Assembly: GCA_964443005.1 (NCBI GenBank)
Contig: CAYUBI010000001.1
Coordinates: 1-64,000 of the forward strand
DNA length: 64,000 bases
Direction: 5' to 3'
From: CAYUBI01 sp964443005
Lineage (GTDB): Bacteria > Margulisbacteria > Riflemargulisbacteria > GWF2-35-9 > CAYUBI01
This document shows positions 56,323 to 64,000 of this stretch, one piece after another. A model generated the notes under the pieces. That model did not search any database, was not told the DNA's origin, and saw nothing but the letters and a program-made list of their open reading frames with translations. Numbering within the stretch: position 1 is the first letter of the stretch; each line of letters starts with the position of its first letter. The translations under genes and the position numbers were made by a program.

Positions 56323-59300
56323 ATACGACTTTCCACACAGCTGCAATATTAAAAACAACTTGCGAAAAATCCAACCATGTTTTCAGCGGATCTTTTCGCT
56401 CCACTTTTTCTGCAGGAACAATCACTGTATCTCCCATTTGAACACGGTAATCCAGTCCAGCATCTCGAATTGCAAAACCAGCAGCATCTACAACATAAAT
56501 TTGATCCAACAATGCTCCATTTACCAATCCACCTGCACTTTGAACATAATCATTTACAGAATATCCTTGCTGAAAGGCATAAACACCTTCTTTAAAAATA
56601 CCGCCTTTCACAACAATCACTGAATTGATTTTGGGAACTACAATTCGATCACCATCCTGAAGCAACAAATCCGAATTCGACCCTGCAAATGAATCAACAT
56701 TATCAATTTTCAAATTAATACGCGTACTGGAAATTTGCTCAATAGGCACCAAGCCGTCTACATTCTCATTGACTTTTGTTTTTTCTAAATCTTCACTAGT
56801 TTGGCGATAAAAAGTTAACCCTTTTAAAAAACTAAGATTCGTTAAACCGCCACTTAAAGCAAGCACATCAGATAAATGACTATCGCGCCGTACAGAATAG
56901 GCTCCAGGATAATTAACTTCGCCACTAATCGTCACATCAACTTTATCAATAAAATCAATTTTCTTTCGAATATAAATAATGTCACGTGAATTTAATTGAA
57001 TTGATTTCATGGTTTGTTCAGTTAGCATTAATTTTCGACACTGCATTTTCCCTTCAGAATAACCAAAAACCTCTACAAACGACTGATCTGCAAGATACGA
57101 TACCCCACCTGCCATAAATAACAAATCTTTTATAGTCATATTCCGCTCAAAAGGATAAGAGCCAGGTTGTTTAACATAACCCAAAATAGAAATCGACTCT
57201 GCTTCATAAACATCAGATACCGCATAAATACGCACCCAGTCTTCTGGCTCTAATACCATAGACATTAATGGATCAATACTATTACTAGACACATTTCCAG
57301 TTAAAACAATAGACTGAAGATTAATTGTAATCAGTTTCAAAGAATAATCATGTGGATTAAATCGAACGATTTCAGCACGCGGCAAGTACGTTGTAGGCTT
57401 AACTCCACCTGATGAAAAAAGTAAATCAGATAAGGTCATCTTATTTTTTAAATCATAAATTCCAGGTCGATCAACAAACCCACTAATCGACACTTTTTGC
57501 CCGGGAAATATTTCGGATTCACTATATAGCCGAAGAACATCACCATCTTCAAGTGGCATAGCTAATGTTTGCTTATCTGCCAAATTAATTACAACTAATT
57601 TCTTACGATTGTCTTTATCTAATCGGGTTAATTCTGCCCGATCCAAATAAGTTTTTGGCTTAATACCTCCACCTGTAAAAATTAAATCTGACAAAGTCAT
57701 TTTATTTTTTAGCATGTACGTTCCTGGGCGATCAACATACCCCAAAACCCCCACACGATTAGATGGATAAATTTCTGTATCACTATATATCCGCAACAAG
57801 TCACCGGTTTGCAAGGGAATATTTAATTGATTTTTATCTTCCAGATTAATCACAATCAATTTAAGTTTATTCGCAGTATCAAAGCGTGTTAATTCCGCAC
57901 GCGACGTATACGTAAAGGGTTTCAAGCCTCCTGCTTTTTGAATCAACTGATTAATAATCATATTGGGTTTATACTCAAAATCACCCGGATACATCACATT
58001 TCCAGCAATATTTACAAAACCCATCACACTACCTTCAATAGCCTCAACACTCACAACATCACCATTTTCGACTTGAATAGTTTTCGCATTTTTTTGTAAA
58101 TCATTAACATCCTTAAAATAAAAACTATTCACTTTACGCAAATCATCTTCACGGCTAATGATATTCACTTTTTTATAATAGCTATCTTTCGTAAATCCAC
58201 CAGCTAAATCAATCAATTCAGCCAACGTTGTATGGTCCTTAAATTCATATATCGCAGGACGCTTAATTTCTCCTTGCAACAAGACTGTTTCCATAATATT
58301 ATCAACAAAAACAACATCTCCTTGCTGCAAAGCATAATCATCACGCTTGTTGCCTTCCAAAAGAAACTTATAAAGATCAATAACTGCTATTAAGCGACTT
58401 TTTCGAACCAACCGAATAGAACGAAGACTCCCAGTTTTTTGAATGCCACCAGCTTCAAACAACGCATGAAAAAGTGTTGTTGTAGAACCAACCAAATATT
58501 GTCCTGGACCATTGACCTCACCCAACAAAAAAATAGGCATTACACGAAGTCTACCCATTGTAATATCCATAGTAAAGTTAGCAAATACTTGATTTAAACT
58601 CCGCTCAATTATTTTCTTTGCCTGTCCCAGAGACATATTACCAACACTCATTCGACCAACTTTAGGAAGAACAATCGAACCCGTTGTATCCAAAACCAAG
58701 GTCATTTGCTGCTGAAGATTGCCCCACATAAATAAATTTATTTCGTCTCCTGGCCCTAAAATATAATCGTCTCCTACTGGAACATTACTCAAGGGTGCAA
58801 ACGTTTTAGACGCATTATTAAAAACGCCATATCCAAATTGCGGCAATGTTGTTTTATATCGATTTTGAATTGGCGATAATATTAATAATTTTGCTGGTTT
58901 ATCTCCTCCGATTTTTTTAGCCTCATCAGCTGCAGTCGTAACTGCAGGATCCTCAACTGAATTTTTTTTATTATCAATCACATCAATTTCTGAACGATCT
59001 GGCAAATTTTCTTCAGTTCTCAATGTAGATTTAGCAACTTCAGCTTCCTTTAATTGCCTGTCAAGTAATGCTCGCTGCTGAGGTGCTAACGGCTTTCCTG
59101 CTTTATATTGCTGAAGCTGCTGTTGTTTTACTGGATCTTTTAATATCTCTTGAACTTTATTTGTTTGCTCTGGAGACAACTTATCCATAGCTTGCTGTAC
59201 AGCTTGCGGATCTCCAGCAGGAGGCACAACTAGTGCAGAAGCAACCGGAAGTACTGGTTCTGCTGCTCCAAAAGACATCACTGCAAAGCAAACAACAAAA

Positions 59301-59335
59301 AAAAGAACGACTACCCTAATGCCACTATTTTTCAT
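56312..59335 (-). CDS. Polysaccharide export protein with eight SLBB domains
   Basis: This 1007-residue protein has a signal peptide (residues 1-24). A Gln/Lys-rich helical stretch (to about 110) follows. A Wza-like polysaccharide export domain (DDYILGPGDEINLFMWG) precedes a long chain of SLBB domains. I count eight by the G-x-V-x-x-P-G-x-Y turn (e.g. GEVNGPGQY, GYVDRPGTY, GFVDRPGIY, GYVKQPGSY, GEVNYPGAY). Known family members form outer-membrane channels for capsule or exopolysaccharide. The extra SLBB repeats are unusual. It lies next to an epimerase gene. Confidence 0.87.
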   Translation of the reverse strand: MKNSGIRVVVLFFVVCFAVMSFGAAEPVLPVASALVVPPAGDPQAVQQAMDKLSPEQTNKVQEILKDPVKQQQLQQYKAGKPLAPQQRALLDRQLKEAEVAKSTLRTEENLPDRSEIDVIDNKKNSVEDPAVTTAADEAKKIGGDKPAKLLILSPIQNRYKTTLPQFGYGVFNNASKTFAPLSNVPVGDDYILGPGDEINLFMWGNLQQQMTLVLDTTGSIVLPKVGRMSVGNMSLGQAKKIIERSLNQVFANFTMDITMGRLRVMPIFLLGEVNGPGQYLVGSTTTLFHALFEAGGIQKTGSLRSIRLVRKSRLIAVIDLYKFLLEGNKRDDYALQQGDVVFVDNIMETVLLQGEIKRPAIYEFKDHTTLAELIDLAGGFTKDSYYKKVNIISREDDLRKVNSFYFKDVNDLQKNAKTIQVENGDVVSVEAIEGSVMGFVNIAGNVMYPGDFEYKPNMIINQLIQKAGGLKPFTYTSRAELTRFDTANKLKLIVINLEDKNQLNIPLQTGDLLRIYSDTEIYPSNRVGVLGYVDRPGTYMLKNKMTLSDLIFTGGGIKPKTYLDRAELTRLDKDNRKKLVVINLADKQTLAMPLEDGDVLRLYSESEIFPGQKVSISGFVDRPGIYDLKNKMTLSDLLFSSGGVKPTTYLPRAEIVRFNPHDYSLKLITINLQSIVLTGNVSSNSIDPLMSMVLEPEDWVRIYAVSDVYEAESISILGYVKQPGSYPFERNMTIKDLLFMAGGVSYLADQSFVEVFGYSEGKMQCRKLMLTEQTMKSIQLNSRDIIYIRKKIDFIDKVDVTISGEVNYPGAYSVRRDSHLSDVLALSGGLTNLSFLKGLTFYRQTSEDLEKTKVNENVDGLVPIEQISSTRINLKIDNVDSFAGSNSDLLLQDGDRIVVPKINSVIVVKGGIFKEGVYAFQQGYSVNDYVQSAGGLVNGALLDQIYVVDAAGFAIRDAGLDYRVQMGDTVIVPAEKVERKDPLKTWLDFSQVVFNIAAVWKVVFGK

Positions 59336-59354
59336 GAATTCATCCTTCTTAAAA

Positions 59355-60308
59355 TTATTTGGAATTCAACATCATACTATGCCACATTTTAGATAATCCA
59401 TCAACCAGTGAAACTGCTGGAACATATCCAAAACTAGAGCAAATTAAGGAAATATCTGAAGCTGAATCGCGAATATCTCCTTCTCTAGGCGCAACATAAT
59501 GTCGATTAATCGTTTTCCCACTCACATGACTTAATGCAAGAATAAGTTGATTCAAGGATGTTGTAATTCCGGTTGCAACATTATATATACCTAACCCAGG
59601 TAATGATTGCAATGCCAATAAAATCGCTTGAACAATATTGGCGACATTAACGAAATCACGGGTTTGCTGCCCATCACCATAAATCGTCAATGGCTGCTCA
59701 TGAATCAAGCGATCCCAAAAAATTGAAATCACACCAGAATACGGGCTTTTAGGATCTTGTCGCTCGCCAAATACATTAAAAAAACGAAAACCAACACTTG
59801 ACAACCCTTCAGCATAAAATGCACGTGCATCTACTTCGTTTTGCAATTTATGTTCACCATATGGAGAAATTGGCAGCACTGGCGTTTGTTCAGACAAGGG
59901 CAATTCACTAGAATCGCCATAAACAGCTGCAGACGAAGCATACACAACTTTTTTAACGCCACCTATGTGAGCAGCACGAAATACATTTTGTGTACCTTCA
60001 ACGTTAATTGAAAATGCTTTTTTAGGATCGCGAATGGATTCCTGAACAGATACTAAAGCAGCAAGATGTACAACATAATCACAGTTCATCATATAGCCAG
60101 ACAATCGCTCACAATCACGAATATCACCATCAATGACTTGGTCGCTTGAAAACCCAACCGGAAGATTTGTTCGCTTACCCGTAGAAAAATTATCATAAAC
60201 CATAACAAAACAACCTTCTGCAATTAGTGCATCAACAACATGGCTCCCAATAAAACCTGCACCACCTGTTACCAGAATTCGTTTTGATTTAATTGATAAC
60301 TTTTTCAT
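59355..60308 (-). CDS. NAD-dependent nucleotide-sugar epimerase/dehydratase
   Basis: This 317-residue extended SDR has the NAD-binding GGAGFIGSHVVDAL near the start. The active-site YGEHK (Tyr-x-x-x-Lys) and SAAVYGDSS precede it. The C-terminal part is typical of UDP-glucose 4-epimerase-like enzymes. The substrate is unknown. It probably supplies sugar for the SLBB export system next to it. Confidence 0.88.
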   Translation of the reverse strand: MKKLSIKSKRILVTGGAGFIGSHVVDALIAEGCFVMVYDNFSTGKRTNLPVGFSSDQVIDGDIRDCERLSGYMMNCDYVVHLAALVSVQESIRDPKKAFSINVEGTQNVFRAAHIGGVKKVVYASSAAVYGDSSELPLSEQTPVLPISPYGEHKLQNEVDARAFYAEGLSSVGFRFFNVFGERQDPKSPYSGVISIFWDRLIHEQPLTIYGDGQQTRDFVNVANIVQAILLALQSLPGLGIYNVATGITTSLNQLILALSHVSGKTINRHYVAPREGDIRDSASDISLICSSFGYVPAVSLVDGLSKMWHSMMLNSK

Positions 60309-60412
60309 TCTGTCACTTCCTATTCTTATATTCTAGTAGAAAAGAATAAAAATGGCAAAAGATTAAAAGTTTGAGTAAACAAATCAACCTAATCATACTA
60401 TAATCATTTTTC

Positions 60413-62152
60413 ATGTGCGCACTAACACCTTATTCATTGCTTAAAAAAGTTAACCGGCCTGGACGATATATTGCAACGGAAATTAATGCTATCAAAAAAA
60501 ACTGGACTAATCTTACAGTTAAAGGTGTGCTTGCATTTCCAGACAAATATGAAATTGGCATGTCCAGTCTTGGAATGCAAATACTGTATCACGTGATTAA
60601 TCAGGAAAACAATTTCTGTCTTGAACGAGTATTTGCACCGGATGATGATATGGCAGATCAGCTTAAAAAAAACAACATGTCACTCTTCTCTTTAGAAACA
60701 TTACATCCACTCAACGCATTTGACTGTATTGGATTTTCGCTACAAACTGAACTAAGCTATACCAATGTTTTGTACATGCTAGATCTGGCTAACATTCCTT
60801 ACTTAGCCTCATCTAGAAACAATACACATCCACTTATTTTTGCAGGAGGAGTTGCTGCAGGAAATCCAGTTCCTATGTCTCGATTTATTGACTTTTTTGT
60901 TATTGGAGATGGAGAAGAAGCAATGATGGACGTATTTCAAGCTCTATCACACTACGCTAACAAAACAAAAGCAGAAAAATTACGTCACCTTTCAACTATT
61001 CAAGGCATATATGTGCCGATTCTACATAAAGAAACTACGCCAATTCAAAAACGAACAATTGTAGAATTCAATTCATCTTGGTTTCCAGAACGTCCGTTAA
61101 TCCCAAGCTTAAAAGTCATTCACGATCGGGCTGCTGTAGAAATTATGCGGGGCTGTCCAAGGCATTGTCGATTTTGTCACGCAGGACATACCAATCGTCC
61201 TGTACGCATCAAAGAACCTAACCAAGTTATTAACGAAGCCTGTACGCTCATGACCCGCTGTGGATTTGAAAACTTAACGCTTTTATCACTCAGCAGCAGC
61301 GATCATCCTAACATTGTTGATATTGCACAAAAAGTCGATAAAGAAGCTTCTGTGCGAAAAATTTCAGTTAACTTGCCATCCTTGCGAATTGACTCTTATA
61401 CTACAAAACTGAGTTTTATCACGCATCATATTCGAAAAACAGGGCTTACCTTAGCACCTGAAGCAGGTAGTCAACGTCTGCGTAACGTCATTAACAAGGA
61501 TATTTCCGAAGAACAAATTCTTGCAGCTATTCGCGCAGCTCTTGAAGGAAACATTCATCGTATCAAATTATATATGATGATCGGGCTTCCCACAGAAACC
61601 CAAGGAGATTTGGAAGCAATTATAATTTTATTGCGAACTATTCTTAATTTAGCAAATGATATGCGTAAAAAACTAGAATTAACACTTAATATCTCACTAT
61701 TCATTCCAAAACCGTTTACTCCGTTTCAATGGTGCAGTCAAATTTCTACAGAAAAAGCACAAGAACGTATTTATTGGCTCAAAGACCAAGTCAAACGCAT
61801 CAAAGGTATCAAAATAAAATACTCTGATTTCTTCACAGCCAATCTTGAGGGACTTTTATCTCGAGGGGATACTGCAACTGGCATATTAATTGAGCACGCA
61901 TTCAAAAATGGCGCTCGTTTTGACGCATGGCACGAGCATCTCAATCACAGCGCATGGGAAAAAGCTATGAATCAAGCATTGATCAAGCATGAAGATTATT
62001 TAGGCGAACGATCACTCAATGAACGATTACCGTGGGAATTTATCAACATGGGAGTCAATCGCAACTACCTAATCAGCGAATATCATTTAGCACAAACAGA
62101 AAAACAATCATCTTCATGTCAAGCCAATTGCACACGGTGCGGAGCATGTTAA
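60413..62152 (+). CDS. Radical SAM protein, TIGR03960 type
   Basis: This 579-residue protein has an N-terminal B12-binding-like region. The radical SAM core motif is CPRHCRFC (C-x3-C-x2-C) near residue 248, preceded by MRG. A C-terminal Cys-rich tail, CQANCTRCGAC, is typical of this TIGR family. Its neighbour, TIGR03936, is usually fused or adjacent, as here by a 7-base overlap. The reaction is not established; RNA modification has been proposed. Confidence 0.88.
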   Translation: MCALTPYSLLKKVNRPGRYIATEINAIKKNWTNLTVKGVLAFPDKYEIGMSSLGMQILYHVINQENNFCLERVFAPDDDMADQLKKNNMSLFSLETLHPLNAFDCIGFSLQTELSYTNVLYMLDLANIPYLASSRNNTHPLIFAGGVAAGNPVPMSRFIDFFVIGDGEEAMMDVFQALSHYANKTKAEKLRHLSTIQGIYVPILHKETTPIQKRTIVEFNSSWFPERPLIPSLKVIHDRAAVEIMRGCPRHCRFCHAGHTNRPVRIKEPNQVINEACTLMTRCGFENLTLLSLSSSDHPNIVDIAQKVDKEASVRKISVNLPSLRIDSYTTKLSFITHHIRKTGLTLAPEAGSQRLRNVINKDISEEQILAAIRAALEGNIHRIKLYMMIGLPTETQGDLEAIIILLRTILNLANDMRKKLELTLNISLFIPKPFTPFQWCSQISTEKAQERIYWLKDQVKRIKGIKIKYSDFFTANLEGLLSRGDTATGILIEHAFKNGARFDAWHEHLNHSAWEKAMNQALIKHEDYLGERSLNERLPWEFINMGVNRNYLISEYHLAQTEKQSSSCQANCTRCGAC

Positions 62153-62754
62153 AGAATGAATGGACAGTATTTCGATTTCGAAAAATAGAAGAAGCGATTT
62201 TTATTGGTCACTTAGATGTGATGTATTGTTTTGAACGCGCCATTCGACGAGCACAACTCCCAATTATTTATTCGGAAGGATTTAATCCATCTATGCGAAT
62301 TTCCTTTGCAAGCCCCTTATCATTAGGTATTGAAGGAAAAAGCGAATATCTTTTTGCAGAATTTTCTGAACCACTTATGAACACATGCCTTAATCAACTC
62401 AATGAATGCCTTCCTTATGGGCTATCCGTATATCAAACAGCACAATTACGAATTCCCCCCAAAAAATTGATGAAAACACTATCTGGATTTATCTTTTCAA
62501 TTCTATTTTCAGATACTGATGCCTGTCAACGCACTATCGATTATTTCGCATCATATCCTTTTAGTGTAGATCCAACGCTAATTCAAGACCACTCGGTTAT
62601 CACAACATTATATCAATCCAACAAAAAAATATGGCGTTTTTTTCTCAAACACTTCGGCGAAAAAAGTCCATCAATCAAACATATTCTTTTAACAACACCT
62701 GAACCAGACTCAATACAACATATTTCACGAGACCTAATTCAATTTAAAGCATGA
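62146..62754 (+). CDS. TIGR03936/DUF2344 family protein
   Basis: I chose the ATG at 62146 (MLKNEWTVFRFRKIEEAIFI), which overlaps the upstream stop by 7 bases, over an earlier in-frame start inside the radical SAM gene. The 202-residue protein has the family text FIGHLDVMYCFERAIRRAQL, then SEGFNPSMRISFASPLSLGI. It pairs with the radical SAM gene in most genomes. Confidence 0.88.
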   Translation: MLKNEWTVFRFRKIEEAIFIGHLDVMYCFERAIRRAQLPIIYSEGFNPSMRISFASPLSLGIEGKSEYLFAEFSEPLMNTCLNQLNECLPYGLSVYQTAQLRIPPKKLMKTLSGFIFSILFSDTDACQRTIDYFASYPFSVDPTLIQDHSVITTLYQSNKKIWRFFLKHFGEKSPSIKHILLTTPEPDSIQHISRDLIQFKA

Positions 62755-62772
62755 CAACCCACAATTTTGTAG

Positions 62773-62801
62773 TTGATTACGTTCACAATTCTTGTTATGA
62801 T
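62773..62801 (+). promoter_or_regulatory. Promoter of the FlhG/MinD-like gene, with overlapping palindrome
   Basis: TTGATT and TATGAT are spaced exactly 17 bases apart, ending 47 bases before the start codon. The -10 lies within the perfect palindrome TTGTTATGATAACAA (62792-62806), which could be an operator. Confidence 0.6.
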
Positions 62802-62848
62802 AACAATGTTATTATTCCAACTTATCCTACGATAAACAAGGAAACATT

Positions 62849-63718
62849 ATGATTCAAGATACACACATTTGCAAAATTATTGGTATTACTAGTGGAAAAG
62901 GTGGCGTTGGAAAAACTTTTTTGACAGTTAATTTAGCTATTGCAGCTGCAAAAGCAGGAAAAAAAGTCTTAATTATTGATGGTGATTTAGGCTTAGCGAA
63001 TGTCCACATTGTAGCAGGAATTTATCCTGAATATGATTTGCTTGATTTTATCGAAGGCAAAGCATCACTTAAAGATATAATTGCCGAGGGCCCTCAAGGC
63101 ATTCATCTAATTCCAGGTGCATCAGGCATTTTCAAACTATCAAATATGACTCATGCAAATAGAGATCGCCTTGTTAAGCAATTATCTGCGCTTGAACAAG
63201 AATATGATCTTATTTTAATTGATACAGAAGCAGGAATTTCACATAATGTATTTAAATTTTTATCTATTGCAGATCACGTAGTTGTGATTACGACACCAGA
63301 TCTAACAGCATTAGCAGATGCTTATGCTGTTATCAAAATAACGCTATCACGAAAAATAAATAGCAATATTAGCTTAGTTGTTAATCGTGTACGCAGTTAT
63401 ACTGAAGGACAAAGTATCTTTATCAAAATTAATAACGCTGCAGAAAAGTTTCTAAATGCTAATATCAAAAAACTTGGCTTTATTGCAGAAGACCATCTAA
63501 CACTTAAAGAATCCATACAAAATCGTAAGCCAGTCATGATGTATTACACAAAAACAAAACTTGCTGTTAGTATTGATGATGTTGCAAATAAATTATTTGA
63601 ACTAAATCCACAGCCTATTGTTTCCAAAGAAACAGTAACCAATAATGTAGTTTTAAATCGCTTTTCTATGTTGCTCAATAATATTAAACTAAAAGAAAAA
63701 GAACCAGTAAATAGCTAG
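62849..63718 (+). CDS. FlhG/MinD-like P-loop ATPase
   Basis: This 289-residue deviant-Walker ATPase has SGKGGVGKTFLTVNLAIAAA near residue 17, then DGDLGLANVHIVAG (A' region) and DLILIDTEAG (Walker B). The overall pattern GLANVHI, and AEGPQGIHLIPGASG, fit the FlhG/YlxH group, which regulates flagellar number and placement. A MinD or ParA relative is also possible. No flagellar gene sits beside it here, but chemotaxis genes are present in the window. Confidence 0.8.
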   Translation: MIQDTHICKIIGITSGKGGVGKTFLTVNLAIAAAKAGKKVLIIDGDLGLANVHIVAGIYPEYDLLDFIEGKASLKDIIAEGPQGIHLIPGASGIFKLSNMTHANRDRLVKQLSALEQEYDLILIDTEAGISHNVFKFLSIADHVVVITTPDLTALADAYAVIKITLSRKINSNISLVVNRVRSYTEGQSIFIKINNAAEKFLNANIKKLGFIAEDHLTLKESIQNRKPVMMYYTKTKLAVSIDDVANKLFELNPQPIVSKETVTNNVVLNRFSMLLNNIKLKEKEPVNS

Positions 63719-64000
63719 TAATTATTAATTTGTCGAATTGCTTCATATACAACAATACCAACTGCTGTTGATAAATTTATACTTCGAATTGCAGAATTAG
63801 CCATAGGGATTTTCATACAACGCTCCCAATTCGTGCGCAACAATAACTCAGGAAGCCCACGAGATTCAGGCCCAAAAACCAACATATCCTCTTCTTGAAA
63901 AATTGCTCGCGTATAAACTATTTCAGCTTTAGTCGACAAAAAATATAGTGATCGAGCTTGATTAATATTCCAAAAAATATCCCACGATTCCCAGTAATGA
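63715..64000 (-). CDS. trmL: tRNA (cytidine/uridine-2'-O)-methyltransferase TrmL, C-terminal part
   Basis: The frame is open to the right edge, so the 5' end is outside. The visible 94 codons show the SPOUT knot motifs VFGPESRGLPELLL and IPMANSAIRSINLSTAVGIV, ending YEAIRQI. TrmL methylates the wobble position of tRNA-Leu. The gene converges with the FlhG/MinD-like gene, overlapping by four bases. Confidence 0.9.
   Translation of the reverse strand, partial: HYWESWDIFWNINQARSLYFLSTKAEIVYTRAIFQEEDMLVFGPESRGLPELLLRTNWERCMKIPMANSAIRSINLSTAVGIVVYEAIRQINNY

Noticed and set aside
56111..56623. Plus-strand reading frame of 170 codons opposite the SLBB and Ppx/GppA genes
   Set aside because: Rich in Ser, His and Asn in the pattern of an antisense shadow; the minus-strand genes have clear families.

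Overview
The window is an AT-rich chromosomal segment from a bacterium with an outer membrane. LptF/LptG-type permease and Wza-like SLBB export genes point to a diderm cell wall. Two methyl-accepting chemotaxis proteins, CheV and an FlhG/MinD-like ATPase point to taxis. TGA acts as a stop throughout (programmed in prfB). The mix of an aerotolerance-type Bat cluster, a DUF5693 protein, a TIGR03960/TIGR03936-type radical SAM pair and a UPF0182 protein resembles deep-branching diderm lineages near Cyanobacteria and Margulisbacteria. That placement is an impression from gene content, not a computed result.

Layout. 1-3.9 kb: batA (5' truncated by the window edge), batB, a TPR lipoprotein and batD, tightly overlapped; a TPR/SH3 batE-like gene lies apart at 34.9 kb. 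4.0-8.2 kb: accessory genes (FMN split-barrel protein, DUF4389 membrane protein, a four-repeat protein, a SET-domain methyltransferase, a GNAT acetyltransferase) with a decayed partial duplication. 8.3-16.0 kb: a patchwork island built from repeated DUF4160/DUF2442 modules with a shared upstream leader, one intact and several broken tRNA-Arg(CCU) copies, two pairs of about 158-bp direct repeats, an 83-bp palindromic insert, two pseudogenes and cargo genes (methyltransferase, rsgA, mgtA). 16.1-34.3 kb: a long co-directional housekeeping run (UPF0182, proS, lytic transglycosylase, alr, dnaX, ybaB, recR, tmk, holB, ricT-like, HIT, rpsU, lptF-like, aroQ, M24 peptidase, ispD, ispF, glmS, UDP-sugar pyrophosphorylase). 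34.4-34.8 kb: ssrA. 34.9-42.9 kb: batE-like, cheV, hpf, secA, prfB with programmed frameshift, DUF5693. 42.9-47.5 kb: mostly minus strand (ruvC-ruvA, apt-phosphodiesterase, rarA) with tRNA-Val and an unknown gene on plus. 47.5-60.3 kb: AddA/RecB-like helicase-nuclease, two MCPs, map, ppx/gppA, an eight-SLBB export protein, a sugar epimerase. 60.4-64.0 kb: radical SAM pair, FlhG/MinD-like ATPase, trmL fragment.

How the genes fit together. The conserved blocks cover protein synthesis and rescue (proS, rpsU, prfB, ssrA, hpf, map), replication and repair (dnaX, holB, recR, ruvAC, rarA, addA-like, tmk), and envelope building (alr, glmS, pyrophosphorylase, lptF-like, SLBB exporter, epimerase, secA). 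They also cover isoprenoid and shikimate steps (ispD, ispF, aroQ) and signalling (MCPs, CheV). The most unusual part is the 8.3-16.0 kb island. There, the first 16 codons and upstream leader of a DUF4160 gene recur four times and are joined to different downstream cargo, once forming a stop-start overlap with rsgA. I read it as a repeat-driven gene-capture hotspot around a tRNA-Arg gene. No integrase or transposase is visible in the window.
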